Shown here piece after piece: positions 36,032-43,515 of a DNA stretch of 64,000 bases. Within the stretch, counting starts at the first letter, position 1, and every line of letters starts with the position of its first letter. The stretch is taken from assembly GCA_044224495.1 (NCBI GenBank), contig JBGAKG010000005.1, forward strand, positions 1-64,000, given 5' to 3'. Source of the stretch: JBGAKG01 sp044224495. Its GTDB lineage: Bacteria > Myxococcota_A > Polyangia > Polyangiales > Polyangiaceae. Both the position numbers and the translations under genes were made by a program. The notes under the pieces are model-generated. The model was not told the DNA's origin. It worked only from the letters and a program-made list of their open reading frames with translations, and did not search any database.

Positions 36032-36469
36032 TCAGCGCCGGGCTCGGGTTCTGCTTCTCCCTATCAACGGTGCTTGGACGTCGACGTCAATCCTCACGGC
36101 TCCGGAAGTTGCCTCGAACCGGACGTCGCACTCCAGGCGACCGAGGGGCGCCGGGGCACGAAAGCTCGCTTCCCGGTGCGCGACGCGCACGATTCGGGCC
36201 CGCGCGTGGAGATCGCGGGTCAGGAGCACGTGAAAGGTGGGGTGGAGCTCCAGCGGCACGCCGCCCAGGCCCACGAGCATGCTGGTGGTGCCGAACCAGG
36301 TCGCGCCCTCGTCGTCCTCGCGCACGGCGCCCTCGCTCACCGCGTCCGCCTCTTCGATCCGACGACGCACGTCGGGGGCGAAGGCGCGGAAGAAGCGAAC
36401 GGCGCGCTCCTCGATCGGGCTCGGGACGCGTGCTTTGCGGAGACCGGGCCCCAGGGCATGTGCGCTCAT
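36032..36469 (-). CDS. Hypothetical protein
   Basis: A 145-residue protein (MSAHALGPGLRKARVPSP) with an Arg-rich helical N-half (EERAVRFFRAFAPDVRRRIEEAD) and a beta-rich C-half (TSMLVGLGGVPLELHPTFHVLLTRDLHARARIV) that ends in a strand DVRFEATSGAVRIDVDVQAP. No family recognised. The start at 36469 is inferred; the frame continues upstream antisense to the phosphoesterase region. It is in a minus-strand run with the MerR-TPR and phosphoesterase genes. Confidence 0.5.
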   Translation of the reverse strand: MSAHALGPGLRKARVPSPIEERAVRFFRAFAPDVRRRIEEADAVSEGAVREDDEGATWFGTTSMLVGLGGVPLELHPTFHVLLTRDLHARARIVRVAHREASFRAPAPLGRLECDVRFEATSGAVRIDVDVQAPLIGRSRTRARR

Positions 36470-36521
36470 GTAGGATAAGCGTGCCGCGTCGGGGCCTCCG
36501 CTGACAACAAATGCGCAGCGT

Positions 36522-37196
36522 TCAGTCGAGGGGGATGGCGATCTGCTCGACGACGACGCCGTTCGGGCTCGTCTCGATCCAGGTCGCGTGCGCGACCTTG
36601 GGGCGCGCGCCCGGCTCGACGCCGTCGGGGGCCTCGCCCACGCTCCCGACGTTGACGATGCGCATGTCGGCGATGGTTCGCTCGAACGCGACGTGCGTGC
36701 GCCCGCAGACGAACACGTCGCCCGGATCGTCGGCGACGAGGGCGAGGAGCTCCTCGTCGTCGAGATCGTGCGACATCCCCTCGGTGGGGTCCGCCGGCGA
36801 GCCGTGGACGAGCACGAGCTCGCCGCCGTCTTCGAGCGGGATGCGCTCGACCGCCGGCAAACGGCGCAGGCGCTCGAGCACGAGCTCGCCGAGCTCGGTC
36901 CGCACCGCGCGCATGCGCTCGACCATGCGCTTCTCGTGGTCCGTCTTGGCGGGCATCGTGGCCGGGTCGAGCATCGCGAGCGCGCGATCGGTCGTGCCTT
37001 GGACCATGATGGCGCCGGCGGCGGTGAGGCGCCGCCACGTCTCGAGCGGCTTCGCGTGCGACGCATCGGTCAGGCCGGGGAACACGATGTCACCGGCGAC
37101 GAGCAGCTTGTTGAACGAGCGCCGCTCGGCCGTCGCGAGGACGGCTTGGAGGGCGTCGAGGTTGCCGTGGACGTCGGAGAGGCAGAGCAGGCGCAT
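36522..37196 (-). CDS. Calcineurin-like metallophosphoesterase
   Basis: A 224-residue phosphoesterase. Metal-site motifs: Asp8 and His10 (SDVHGN), Asp36 (AGDIV), the GNHD position reads GTTDR, then HGSP and GRTH. The replacement of the usual Asn by Thr in GNHD is uncommon, though Tyr/Thr variants occur in YfcE/ApaH-like branches. The likely substrate is a phosphodiester or dinucleotide; it is not determined. It starts 2 bp after the stop of the esterase lipoprotein gene. Confidence 0.85.
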   Translation of the reverse strand: MRLLCLSDVHGNLDALQAVLATAERRSFNKLLVAGDIVFPGLTDASHAKPLETWRRLTAAGAIMVQGTTDRALAMLDPATMPAKTDHEKRMVERMRAVRTELGELVLERLRRLPAVERIPLEDGGELVLVHGSPADPTEGMSHDLDDEELLALVADDPGDVFVCGRTHVAFERTIADMRIVNVGSVGEAPDGVEPGARPKVAHATWIETSPNGVVVEQIAIPLD

Positions 37197-37198
37197 GG

Positions 37199-38200
37199 TC
37201 AGGGCTTCGGGTTCTGGTCGAAGAAGGTGACGACCTCGGTGCCCCAGTCGAGCCCGGTCACGCCATCGCAGCGCAGGCCGGACCAGATCCCGGGGGCCGA
37301 GGGCCCGCCGCCGGGCACGCAGTGGCCGGCGTTGCCGACGAGCGCTCCGGAGGCCGTACCATCGTGGGACACGAGGTCGAGCGTCACGCCGGTGCCGGTG
37401 TAGCGGTCACGCCGCCAGCCAGTGCCGCTCGCGACGGGCGCCTTCGCGCCGAGGCCCCACCCGGTGACGATCGCATCGCGCTCGGGGTCGGTGCACGACG
37501 CCGGGACCAACGCGTCCTTCGTGCCGACCATGTAGAGCAGCGGCCGCTTCGTGGCGGGCGAGCCGGAGGTGAACGGGCAGCTGCCGTTGAGCGTGCTCGC
37601 CGGGCAGTTGGCGGTGCCGGCGAGCGCGGGTGCGGCGGACGCGATCACGTCCGAGTGCGCGCAGAAGAGCCGGAACGTCATGAACCCGCCCTGCGACAAG
37701 CCCGTCACGTGGAGCCGGTGCGGATCGATCGGGAACGCACGCTGCACGTCTTGGACGGAGGCCCACACGGCCGCGTCGTCGGAGTCGAGCCAGGCCGGAC
37801 CCTGCGGAACCCGCCCCGACGGCGCCGTCGGCTGGACCACGACGTAGCCCTTGGGGATCGCGAGCGCGCGGAGGTGCGTCATCGCGTCTTCCACGTCCGC
37901 ATCCATCAAGAACCCGTGGACGTCGAGGACGAGCCCGCACCCCGCGGCCGGGCATGTCGCCGGAGCGGTGACGGTGACGGAGAGGCCGTTGCACGTCACG
38001 ACCTGGGTACCCCCGGTGTGCGCCACGCACGAGCCCCCGTCGGCCTTGGTGCCCGTGTCGGACCGGGCGTCTTCACCGCCGCCCGCGTCGACGGGATCGT
38101 TGCCGGCGTCGGGGCTGACGGTGCTCGCGCCGCAGCCGCCGAGGACGGTGGCGCAAGCGACGAGCGAGGCGCCGAGGAGCGCGCGGGGGAACGGGTTCAC
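37199..38200 (-). CDS. Secreted lipoprotein esterase (PHB-depolymerase/feruloyl-esterase-like)
   Basis: A 333-residue lipoprotein (lipobox LGGC, Cys23) with an Asp/Ala-rich linker (28-58), followed by an alpha/beta-hydrolase domain. Catalytic residues predicted: Ser169 (GLSQGG), Asp229 (GTKD) and His293 (NAGHCVPG). VHGF at about 94-97 gives the oxyanion region. The arrangement resembles LpqC/PHB depolymerase-type esterases that act on extracellular polyesters or cell-wall esters. Six or more cysteines (CVAH, VVTCNG, TCPAAGC, NCPAS, SCPF) suggest disulphides. Substrate unknown. Confidence 0.82.
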   Translation of the reverse strand: MNPFPRALLGASLVACATVLGGCGASTVSPDAGNDPVDAGGGEDARSDTGTKADGGSCVAHTGGTQVVTCNGLSVTVTAPATCPAAGCGLVLDVHGFLMDADVEDAMTHLRALAIPKGYVVVQPTAPSGRVPQGPAWLDSDDAAVWASVQDVQRAFPIDPHRLHVTGLSQGGFMTFRLFCAHSDVIASAAPALAGTANCPASTLNGSCPFTSGSPATKRPLLYMVGTKDALVPASCTDPERDAIVTGWGLGAKAPVASGTGWRRDRYTGTGVTLDLVSHDGTASGALVGNAGHCVPGGGPSAPGIWSGLRCDGVTGLDWGTEVVTFFDQNPKP

Positions 38201-38264
38201 GCCCGCCGTTTAGCACGGCCTCCCGTGAATGCATGGGGAATCGGGGGCATCGGATGGGGTCGAG

Positions 38265-38750
38265 ATGCAGAGAGAACGGAAACGCGGTCACGCACCGCGC
38301 GCCGCCGTCGCCCTCGCGCTCGTGGCCTTCGCCGTCGCGCCCTCTGCGGGTGCCGACGAGAGCGGCGACGTGCGCGCGAGCGCACGGGGCGCGGTATCAG
38401 CGATGAGCGGGAACTCCACCCGCGTCCACGACATGCTGCGCCGCGCCCGCGCGGAGCAGCGAACGGCGGCGGTCAGCTGCCTCGACGCCAGGCTGTCGCG
38501 CGTCGATGCGGCGCTTCGCTCCGGCCGAGAAGAGGCGCGCTTCGTCGACGTCGCGCTCGCCAAGAACGACGTGCCGAGCGCGCGGCGGTCGCTCGCCACG
38601 CTGCTCGGCTACCGCGAGGCAACCCGCGTCGCCGCGGTCGAAGCCGACGCGTGCATCGTCACGGTGGACGTCGCCCCGAGCGATGGGACCGTGGTGCGCA
38701 TCGTCGTCGACCCGGGGTTGCCGAGCGACCGCGCCGTGTTCGGGCGCTGA
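38265..38750 (+). CDS. Hypothetical secreted protein
   Basis: A 161-residue protein (MQRERKRGHAPRAAVALALVAFAVAPSAGADE): basic then hydrophobic signal peptide. The mature part is mainly helical (RVHDMLRRARAEQRTAAVSCLDARLSRVDAALRSG), with a short beta end (ACIVTVDVAPSDGTVVRIVVDPGLP). Two cysteines could form one disulphide. The frame opens at 38229, but the ATG at 38265 gives the signal peptide. No family recognised. It ends 3 bp before the convergent enoyl-CoA hydratase-family gene. Confidence 0.6.
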   Translation: MQRERKRGHAPRAAVALALVAFAVAPSAGADESGDVRASARGAVSAMSGNSTRVHDMLRRARAEQRTAAVSCLDARLSRVDAALRSGREEARFVDVALAKNDVPSARRSLATLLGYREATRVAAVEADACIVTVDVAPSDGTVVRIVVDPGLPSDRAVFGR

Positions 38751-38753
38751 GCG

Positions 38754-39515
38754 TCACCACTTCGGTGCGCGGCGCGAGAAGTAGGCCTCGACGGCCTCCT
38801 CGTGCGCCGGGCTCGACCACGTCCGGATGAACGCGTCGCGCTCGAGCGGACGGATCCGCCGGTAGTGCTCGGCCTCGGAGGCGCGGAGCAGGCGCTTCAT
38901 CTCGGCGACGGCGCTCGGCGCGGCGGCCTCGATGTCGGTGCACCACGCGATGGCCGTCGCCATCGCGGCGCCGGGATCGGCGACCAGATCGACGAGCCCC
39001 ATCGCGCGCGCCTCGACCGCGCGCAGCTCTTGCGCGGTGTAGAGCAGGCGCGCCGTGGCGGACGTCCCGACGAGGGACAAGAGGCGCGGGAGGGTTCCCC
39101 AGGCCGTCGTCACCCCCATCCGTACTTGCTTGAAGCAGAGCTTGGCGCGCTCCTCGGCGATGCGGAGATCGCACGCGACCGCCAGCTCCGCGCCGCCGCC
39201 GATCGCCGCGCCCGTCAGCACGGCGATGACGGGGAAGGGGGCCTCGCCGATCACGCGGCAGAGCTCTTCGCCCAGATCCGACAGGGCCGCCGCGTCCGTC
39301 GCGCTGTGGCGCCCGCGGAGCTCGCGCAGGTCGCCGCCCGACGCGAAGCTCCCACCCGCTCCGGTGAGGATCGCCGAGCGCACGGTCGCGTCGCGCGAGG
39401 CCTCGACGATCGCCAGGGTGAGCTTCTCGACCAGCTCGCCGGAGAGGGCGTTGCGCGCCTCGGGCCGATCGAGCGTCCAGACGACGGCCCCGCCGTCACG
39501 ACTGACGCGCAGCAT
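38754..39515 (-). CDS. Enoyl-CoA hydratase/isomerase (crotonase) family protein
   Basis: A 253-residue crotonase-fold protein: LDRPEARNALS, SGGDLRE for the CoA pocket, and AAIGGGAELAVACDLRIAE with the first catalytic Glu. The second acid (Glu164 in rat crotonase, in PEI) is replaced; the region reads KQVRMGVTTAWGTLPRL. It may therefore act as an isomerase, hydrolase or decarboxylase rather than a hydratase. The acyl-CoA substrate is unknown. It overlaps the RimK-like gene by 20 bp. Confidence 0.85.
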   Translation of the reverse strand: MLRVSRDGGAVVWTLDRPEARNALSGELVEKLTLAIVEASRDATVRSAILTGAGGSFASGGDLRELRGRHSATDAAALSDLGEELCRVIGEAPFPVIAVLTGAAIGGGAELAVACDLRIAEERAKLCFKQVRMGVTTAWGTLPRLLSLVGTSATARLLYTAQELRAVEARAMGLVDLVADPGAAMATAIAWCTDIEAAAPSAVAEMKRLLRASEAEHYRRIRPLERDAFIRTWSSPAHEEAVEAYFSRRAPKW

Positions 39516-40464
39516 CTCTTCCTCGGAGGCGGCGCCCGCGGCGTTCGTGCTCGATCACGGGGTCCTTGCGCTTGCGACGCGAGAGCTTGCGACGCACGAA
39601 GCGCTCGGCGTGGGCGACGATGGCGCCCGCGACGTCGATCCCGCTCGTGCGCTCGATGCCCTCGAGGCCAGGCGAGCTGTTGATCTCGAGGATCTTCGGG
39701 CCGGAGCGGCTCTCGAGCATGTCGACGCCCGCGACCTCGAGCCCCATGACGTGGACGGCGGCGATGGCGGCCTGCGCGTAGCGTGCGTCGAGGTTGACGC
39801 GCACGCCGTTGCCGCCGCGGTGGAGGTTCGAGCGGAACTCGCCCGCGCGCGCCTGGCGCCGCATGGCGGCGACGACCTTCTTGCCGACGACGATCGCCCG
39901 CAGATCGCGGCCGCGGGACTCGGCGATGTACTCCTGGAGGATGATGTCCTGGCCCATCGCCCAGAGCGTCTCGAGGAGCGAGGACACCGCTTGCGGCGTT
40001 TCCGCGATCATCGTGCCGATGCCCTGCGTCCCCTGCTGGAGCTTCACGATCGCCGGGGTCCCGCCGATGAGCCGGAGCGCGAGGTGCACGGCGTCGGGCG
40101 TCTTCGCGCAGACCGTGGTGGGGACGTCGATGTCCTTCTTGGTGAGGAGCTGCATCGCGCGGAGCTTGTCCCGCGAGCGCGCGATGGCCACCGCGGTGTT
40201 GAGGACGGGGACCCCCATCATGTCGAACTGGCGGACGACGGCGAGCCCGTAGTTGGTGATCGACGCGCCGATGCGCGGGAGCACGAGATCGGCGCGGGGA
40301 GCCTCGGCGTCGCCCAGGTAGAGCGAGGGACGCCCGCGCGACACGACGACGTGGAAGTCGAGCGGGTCCGCGACCGTGACGTCGTGGCCACGCGCGCGCG
40401 CGGCGAGCACGAGGCGGCTCGTCGAGTACAGCGACGCGTTGCGCGAGAGGATGAGGAAGTGCAC
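39496..40464 (-). CDS. rimK: RimK-family ATP-grasp ligase
   Basis: A 322-residue ATP-dependent ligase of the RimK group, which adds glutamate to the C-terminus of ribosomal protein S6 in E. coli. Hallmarks: ILSRNASLYSTSRLVLAARARGHDV near the N-terminus, IVKLQQGTQGIGTM, ILQEYI, and GVDMLESRSGPKILEINSSPGLEGIE. It differs by a basic, Arg-rich C-terminal tail of about 40 residues (RRKLSRRKRKDP). GTG at 40464 gives a RimK-like start; the very long upstream frame is antisense to other genes. It may modify S6 or another acceptor such as a cofactor. Confidence 0.87.
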   Translation of the reverse strand: MHFLILSRNASLYSTSRLVLAARARGHDVTVADPLDFHVVVSRGRPSLYLGDAEAPRADLVLPRIGASITNYGLAVVRQFDMMGVPVLNTAVAIARSRDKLRAMQLLTKKDIDVPTTVCAKTPDAVHLALRLIGGTPAIVKLQQGTQGIGTMIAETPQAVSSLLETLWAMGQDIILQEYIAESRGRDLRAIVVGKKVVAAMRRQARAGEFRSNLHRGGNGVRVNLDARYAQAAIAAVHVMGLEVAGVDMLESRSGPKILEINSSPGLEGIERTSGIDVAGAIVAHAERFVRRKLSRRKRKDPVIEHERRGRRLRGRDAARQS

Positions 40465-40548
40465 GAGGAGCTGAGACGCTACGTGCGAACTCGGGACCCG
40501 CGCAAGCCACAAGACGAAAGCCCTTTGTCGCGCTAGCTTTCGAGACGC

Positions 40549-41505
40549 ATGGATCCGGTTCGTGACGAAGACGGGCTCGTTCTTCCGCCGCTCGACGGCG
40601 AGGAGACCGAGGGTGCGGGCTCCGAGTTCGAGGACCCGCTCGCCGCTCCGCGCGAAGACGGCCACGATCCCTACGACGACGCCACCGCCGAGGGCGAGCA
40701 CGACTTCGCGGCGGACGAGGCGGTCGAGGCGCTCGACGGCGCCGAGTCGGCCCTGGACGACACCCCCGCCGACGTGGAGCTGGAGGCTCCCGCCATCGTC
40801 GAGCGCCTCGCGGCGATCGCCACGGCCGACGACGACGGGACGGGCGTCGACGACACCGGCGTGATCTTCGAAGACGATCGTCAGGTGACGCTCGGCGTGG
40901 ACCGGGGCGAGGAGGGCTTCTCCGAGCCCGAGGAGCCCCTCGACGAGGGCGCGCTCCCCGCGCTCGACGCGGACGAAGAGGGCGAGGCCGAGGACGGTCT
41001 GTTCTACGAGGACGAGCGCGAGGCGCCGGGGGACGAGCTCGTCTTCAGCGAGCGCGCGTGGCCGGTGAAGGTGAAGATGCCGCTCGGCGACGTGGTCCAC
41101 GTGGCCGTCGCCGGGCTCCGCGTCGATGTGCGGCTGGCGAGCGGCGCCGCCGTTCGCTCCGTGGACGGGGGGAAGTCGTTCGCGGCGTCGGACCTTCCGC
41201 CGACGTCGCTGCCGCCGCCGCGCGGGACCACGGTCCGCCTGCCGGGAGAGCGCGTGGTGAGCATCCGGAGCGGCTTCGATCGGTGCCTCGTCGTCTGCGG
41301 TGGCACGACCGCCGCGCCGAGGCCCCCTCGGATCGTGTGCGACCTCTCGATCGAGCTCGACGCCGACGCGAGCGACGTCGGGGTCCAGGCGATGGCGTAC
41401 GACGTGGGGACCACCACGCTGTGGATCGGCTGTCGGTGGGGGATCGTCGGGATCGAGGTCCCTAGAGACGACGTCATGGATGGCGGGAAAGTCAGCGTCT
41501 CCTGA
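40549..41505 (+). CDS. Acidic hypothetical protein
   Basis: A 318-residue protein. Residues 1-165 are extremely acidic (Asp/Glu-rich, with EDPL, DDTPADVELE and DEEGEAEDG), probably disordered. The last 150 are beta-rich, with VKVKMPLGDVVHVAVAGLRV, ASGAAVRSVDGGKSFAASDL and TTTLWIGCRWGIVGIEV, resembling two or more blades of a sialidase/BNR-like propeller (SxDGGxxF is an Asp-box). A short propeller fragment of this size would need to oligomerise. No family recognised with confidence. It is divergent from rimK and lies ahead of the aspartate kinase gene on the same strand. Confidence 0.6.
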   Translation: MDPVRDEDGLVLPPLDGEETEGAGSEFEDPLAAPREDGHDPYDDATAEGEHDFAADEAVEALDGAESALDDTPADVELEAPAIVERLAAIATADDDGTGVDDTGVIFEDDRQVTLGVDRGEEGFSEPEEPLDEGALPALDADEEGEAEDGLFYEDEREAPGDELVFSERAWPVKVKMPLGDVVHVAVAGLRVDVRLASGAAVRSVDGGKSFAASDLPPTSLPPPRGTTVRLPGERVVSIRSGFDRCLVVCGGTTAAPRPPRIVCDLSIELDADASDVGVQAMAYDVGTTTLWIGCRWGIVGIEVPRDDVMDGGKVSVS

Positions 41506-41560
41506 GGACTTTTCGGCGGTGACACGGGAATCACGCCCGGCGCCCGGCCCGCCCGTTACT

Positions 41561-41590
41561 TGGCCCCCGGAACGGCCGCGTGGTAGCGGA
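41561..41590 (+). promoter_or_regulatory. Possible aspartate kinase promoter
   Basis: TTGGCC (41561-41566), 18 bp, TAGCGG (41585-41590). AGGGAGG lies about 9 bp upstream of the GTG at 41617. Confidence 0.35.
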
Positions 41591-41616
41591 GCGTTGGGTA
41601 CAGGGAGGTCCACTCC

Positions 41617-42786
41617 GTGAGCATCATCGTCCAGAAGTACGGGGGATCGTCGGTCGCGGACGTGGAGAAGATTGGCCTCGTCGCCGACAAGGTCGTGGCG
41701 GCGAAGCGGAGCGGGCACGACGTCGTCGTCGTCGTGAGCGCGATGGGGAAGACGACCGATCAGCTCCTCGCGCTCGCCAAGGGCGTGGCGAAGGACCCTC
41801 CGCGGCGCGAGCTCGACATGCTGGTCTCGACCGGCGAGCGCGTCTCGATGGCGCTCCTGGCGATCGCGATCCAGAGCCGCGGCGAAGCGGCGATCAGCTT
41901 CACCGGGAGCCAATCCGGCATCATCACCAACGATCGCCACTTCGATGCGCGGATCATCGAGGTTCGCCCGCACCGGATCGAGGACGAGCTCCACCAGGGC
42001 CGCATCGTCATCATCGCCGGCTACCAGGGCATGAGCTACAAGCGCGAGATCACCACGCTCGGGCGAGGCGGGTCGGACACGACCGCCGTCGCGGTCGCGG
42101 CGGCGCTGGGCGCCGAGCGCTGCGAGATCTACAGCGACGTCGACGGCGTGTACTCGGCCGACCCGCGCGTGGTGGCCGACGCGAAGCACCTGCCCGAGGT
42201 CGACCTCGCGATGCTCCAGGAGCTCGCCGAGGCGGGCGCCAAGGTCCTGAACGCGCAGGCCGTCGAGTGGGCGCGCAAGGCCAAGATCACGCTCCACGCT
42301 CGCAAGACGGCCGATTTCCCGGTCGCCCCCGGCGCGGCGGCGAAGGAGACCGTCGCTCGCGAGGGCGCCCCGGTGACCGGCGCGCGCGCCGTGTCCTCCA
42401 TGAACCGCATCGCGCTCGCCGAGTGCGAAGCCGCCGCGCTCCCCGACCTGCTCGAGGCCCTCGGTGAGCTCGATCTGCCGCTCTACGACGCCACCGCGTG
42501 CGGCGCCGCCGGCTCGGTCGTGCTCCCGCTCCTGAACGTCCCAGATTGGGATAAGCGCCGTGCGTCCCTCGTGAAGCGCGTGGGAGCGGCGCTCCGCCTG
42601 AGCGACGGTCTGGCGCACGTCAGCGTCGTCGGGGACGGGCTCGGGGGTCACGCCGCGCAGGCCTACAAGGCGTTCGGGGGCACGCTCCGCGCGTTCCACG
42701 GCGGCCCGCTCCGGCTCTCGGGGGTGGTCGCGGCGGACGAAGAGACGAACGTCGTTCGCGCGCTCCACGAGCGCTTCTGCGTCTGA
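41617..42786 (+). CDS. lysC: Aspartate kinase
   Basis: Phosphorylates aspartate, the first step to lysine, threonine and methionine. The kinase N-terminus has VQKYGGSSVADVEKI (Lys7), VSAMGKTTDQLL and LGRGGSDTTAVA. Length is 389, shorter than the usual 400-410. The C-terminal ACT region is divergent (SMNRIALAECEA and LAHVSVVGDGLGGHAAQAYKAF), so feedback control by lysine or threonine cannot be predicted. GTG start at 41617 follows AGGGAGG. It is convergent with the TPR gene; a perfect stem covers both stop codons. Confidence 0.93.
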   Translation: MSIIVQKYGGSSVADVEKIGLVADKVVAAKRSGHDVVVVVSAMGKTTDQLLALAKGVAKDPPRRELDMLVSTGERVSMALLAIAIQSRGEAAISFTGSQSGIITNDRHFDARIIEVRPHRIEDELHQGRIVIIAGYQGMSYKREITTLGRGGSDTTAVAVAAALGAERCEIYSDVDGVYSADPRVVADAKHLPEVDLAMLQELAEAGAKVLNAQAVEWARKAKITLHARKTADFPVAPGAAAKETVAREGAPVTGARAVSSMNRIALAECEAAALPDLLEALGELDLPLYDATACGAAGSVVLPLLNVPDWDKRRASLVKRVGAALRLSDGLAHVSVVGDGLGGHAAQAYKAFGGTLRAFHGGPLRLSGVVAADEETNVVRALHERFCV

Positions 42787-42805
42787 GCTGGCACGGCGAG
42801 CTCAG
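42783..42805. terminator. Hairpin spanning two convergent stop codons
   Basis: CTGAGCT (42783-42789) and AGCTCAG (42799-42805) form a perfect 7-bp stem, loop of 9. It contains the stop codons of lysC (42784-42786) and of the TPR gene (42802-42804). No T-tract, so it is not a classic terminator. Confidence 0.4.
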
Positions 42806-43446
42806 CGCCGCGCTGCGCGGGCGATGAGGGGACGGAGGCCCCGCGCACCGTCCGGGTTGGCGACCGGATCGGTCGGCCCGACCACGAGCGCGAGCGCGCG
42901 GACCATCCCGCGCGCTTCGCCGAGGCGGGGGTCCTGGCCGCGCTCGAGGAGCGACACAATCCGGCGCCAGATGCCGAGCCGCGCGGGGACCTGGTCGTGC
43001 GCGGCGAAGAAGTCGTCGAGGCGATGGAGGGCGTCCAGAGCCGCGCGCAGGCCCGCGTCGTCCGCCGGGTCCGTCTCGCCGAGCAGCCGCAGCTCGGTCA
43101 GCCCCTCGTCCTCGCGCCCGAGGAGGAGCCGCACCGAAGCCCGGCGCACGTAGACGTCGCGCGCCGAGGGCAGGTGCTCGATCGCGAGCGAGTAGACCCG
43201 CTCGGCCTCGCGGTAGTCGTGGCGCGCCTCGCGGATGGCGCCGAGACGGACCCAGGCGTCGTGGCAGGTGGGATCGAGCCCGATCGCGTCGTTGTAGGCG
43301 CGGAGCGCGCGGTCGGGGTCGCCCCCGGCCTCCATCGACCGACCCGCACGGACGAGATCCTCGCAGGTGCCGGCGCTCGCCGCGCGCGATGCGCCCACGA
43401 CCGCGAGGAAGGCGGCGAGGGCGAGCGGCACGACGGTCGGACGCAC
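42802..43446 (-). CDS. Exported TPR protein
   Basis: A 214-residue protein with a signal peptide (RPTVVPLALAAFLAVVGASRAASAG) and about four TPR units (about 25-150, GDPDRALRAYNDAIGLDPTCHDAWVRLGAI). A C-terminal helical part ends in RGLRPLIARAARR. The frame opens further upstream at TTG 43482, but GTG at 43446 starts a cleaner signal peptide. Probable periplasmic protein-interaction module; partner unknown. It lies downstream of bipA on the same strand, 69 bp after its stop. Confidence 0.65.
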   Translation of the reverse strand: MRPTVVPLALAAFLAVVGASRAASAGTCEDLVRAGRSMEAGGDPDRALRAYNDAIGLDPTCHDAWVRLGAIREARHDYREAERVYSLAIEHLPSARDVYVRRASVRLLLGREDEGLTELRLLGETDPADDAGLRAALDALHRLDDFFAAHDQVPARLGIWRRIVSLLERGQDPRLGEARGMVRALALVVGPTDPVANPDGARGLRPLIARAARR

Positions 43447-43515
43447 GCTTCCTACTCTTGCTGGACCGGAGGCGTCCGTCAAACGGGCGCCTCCGCGTGC
43501 TCCCGATGGGGGAAC

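Noticed and set aside
40465..42768. Long N-terminal extension of the rimK frame
   Set aside because: It reads antisense through the acidic protein and the aspartate kinase; composition is Arg/Asp/Glu-rich with no homology, and RimK proteins start at ILSRN.
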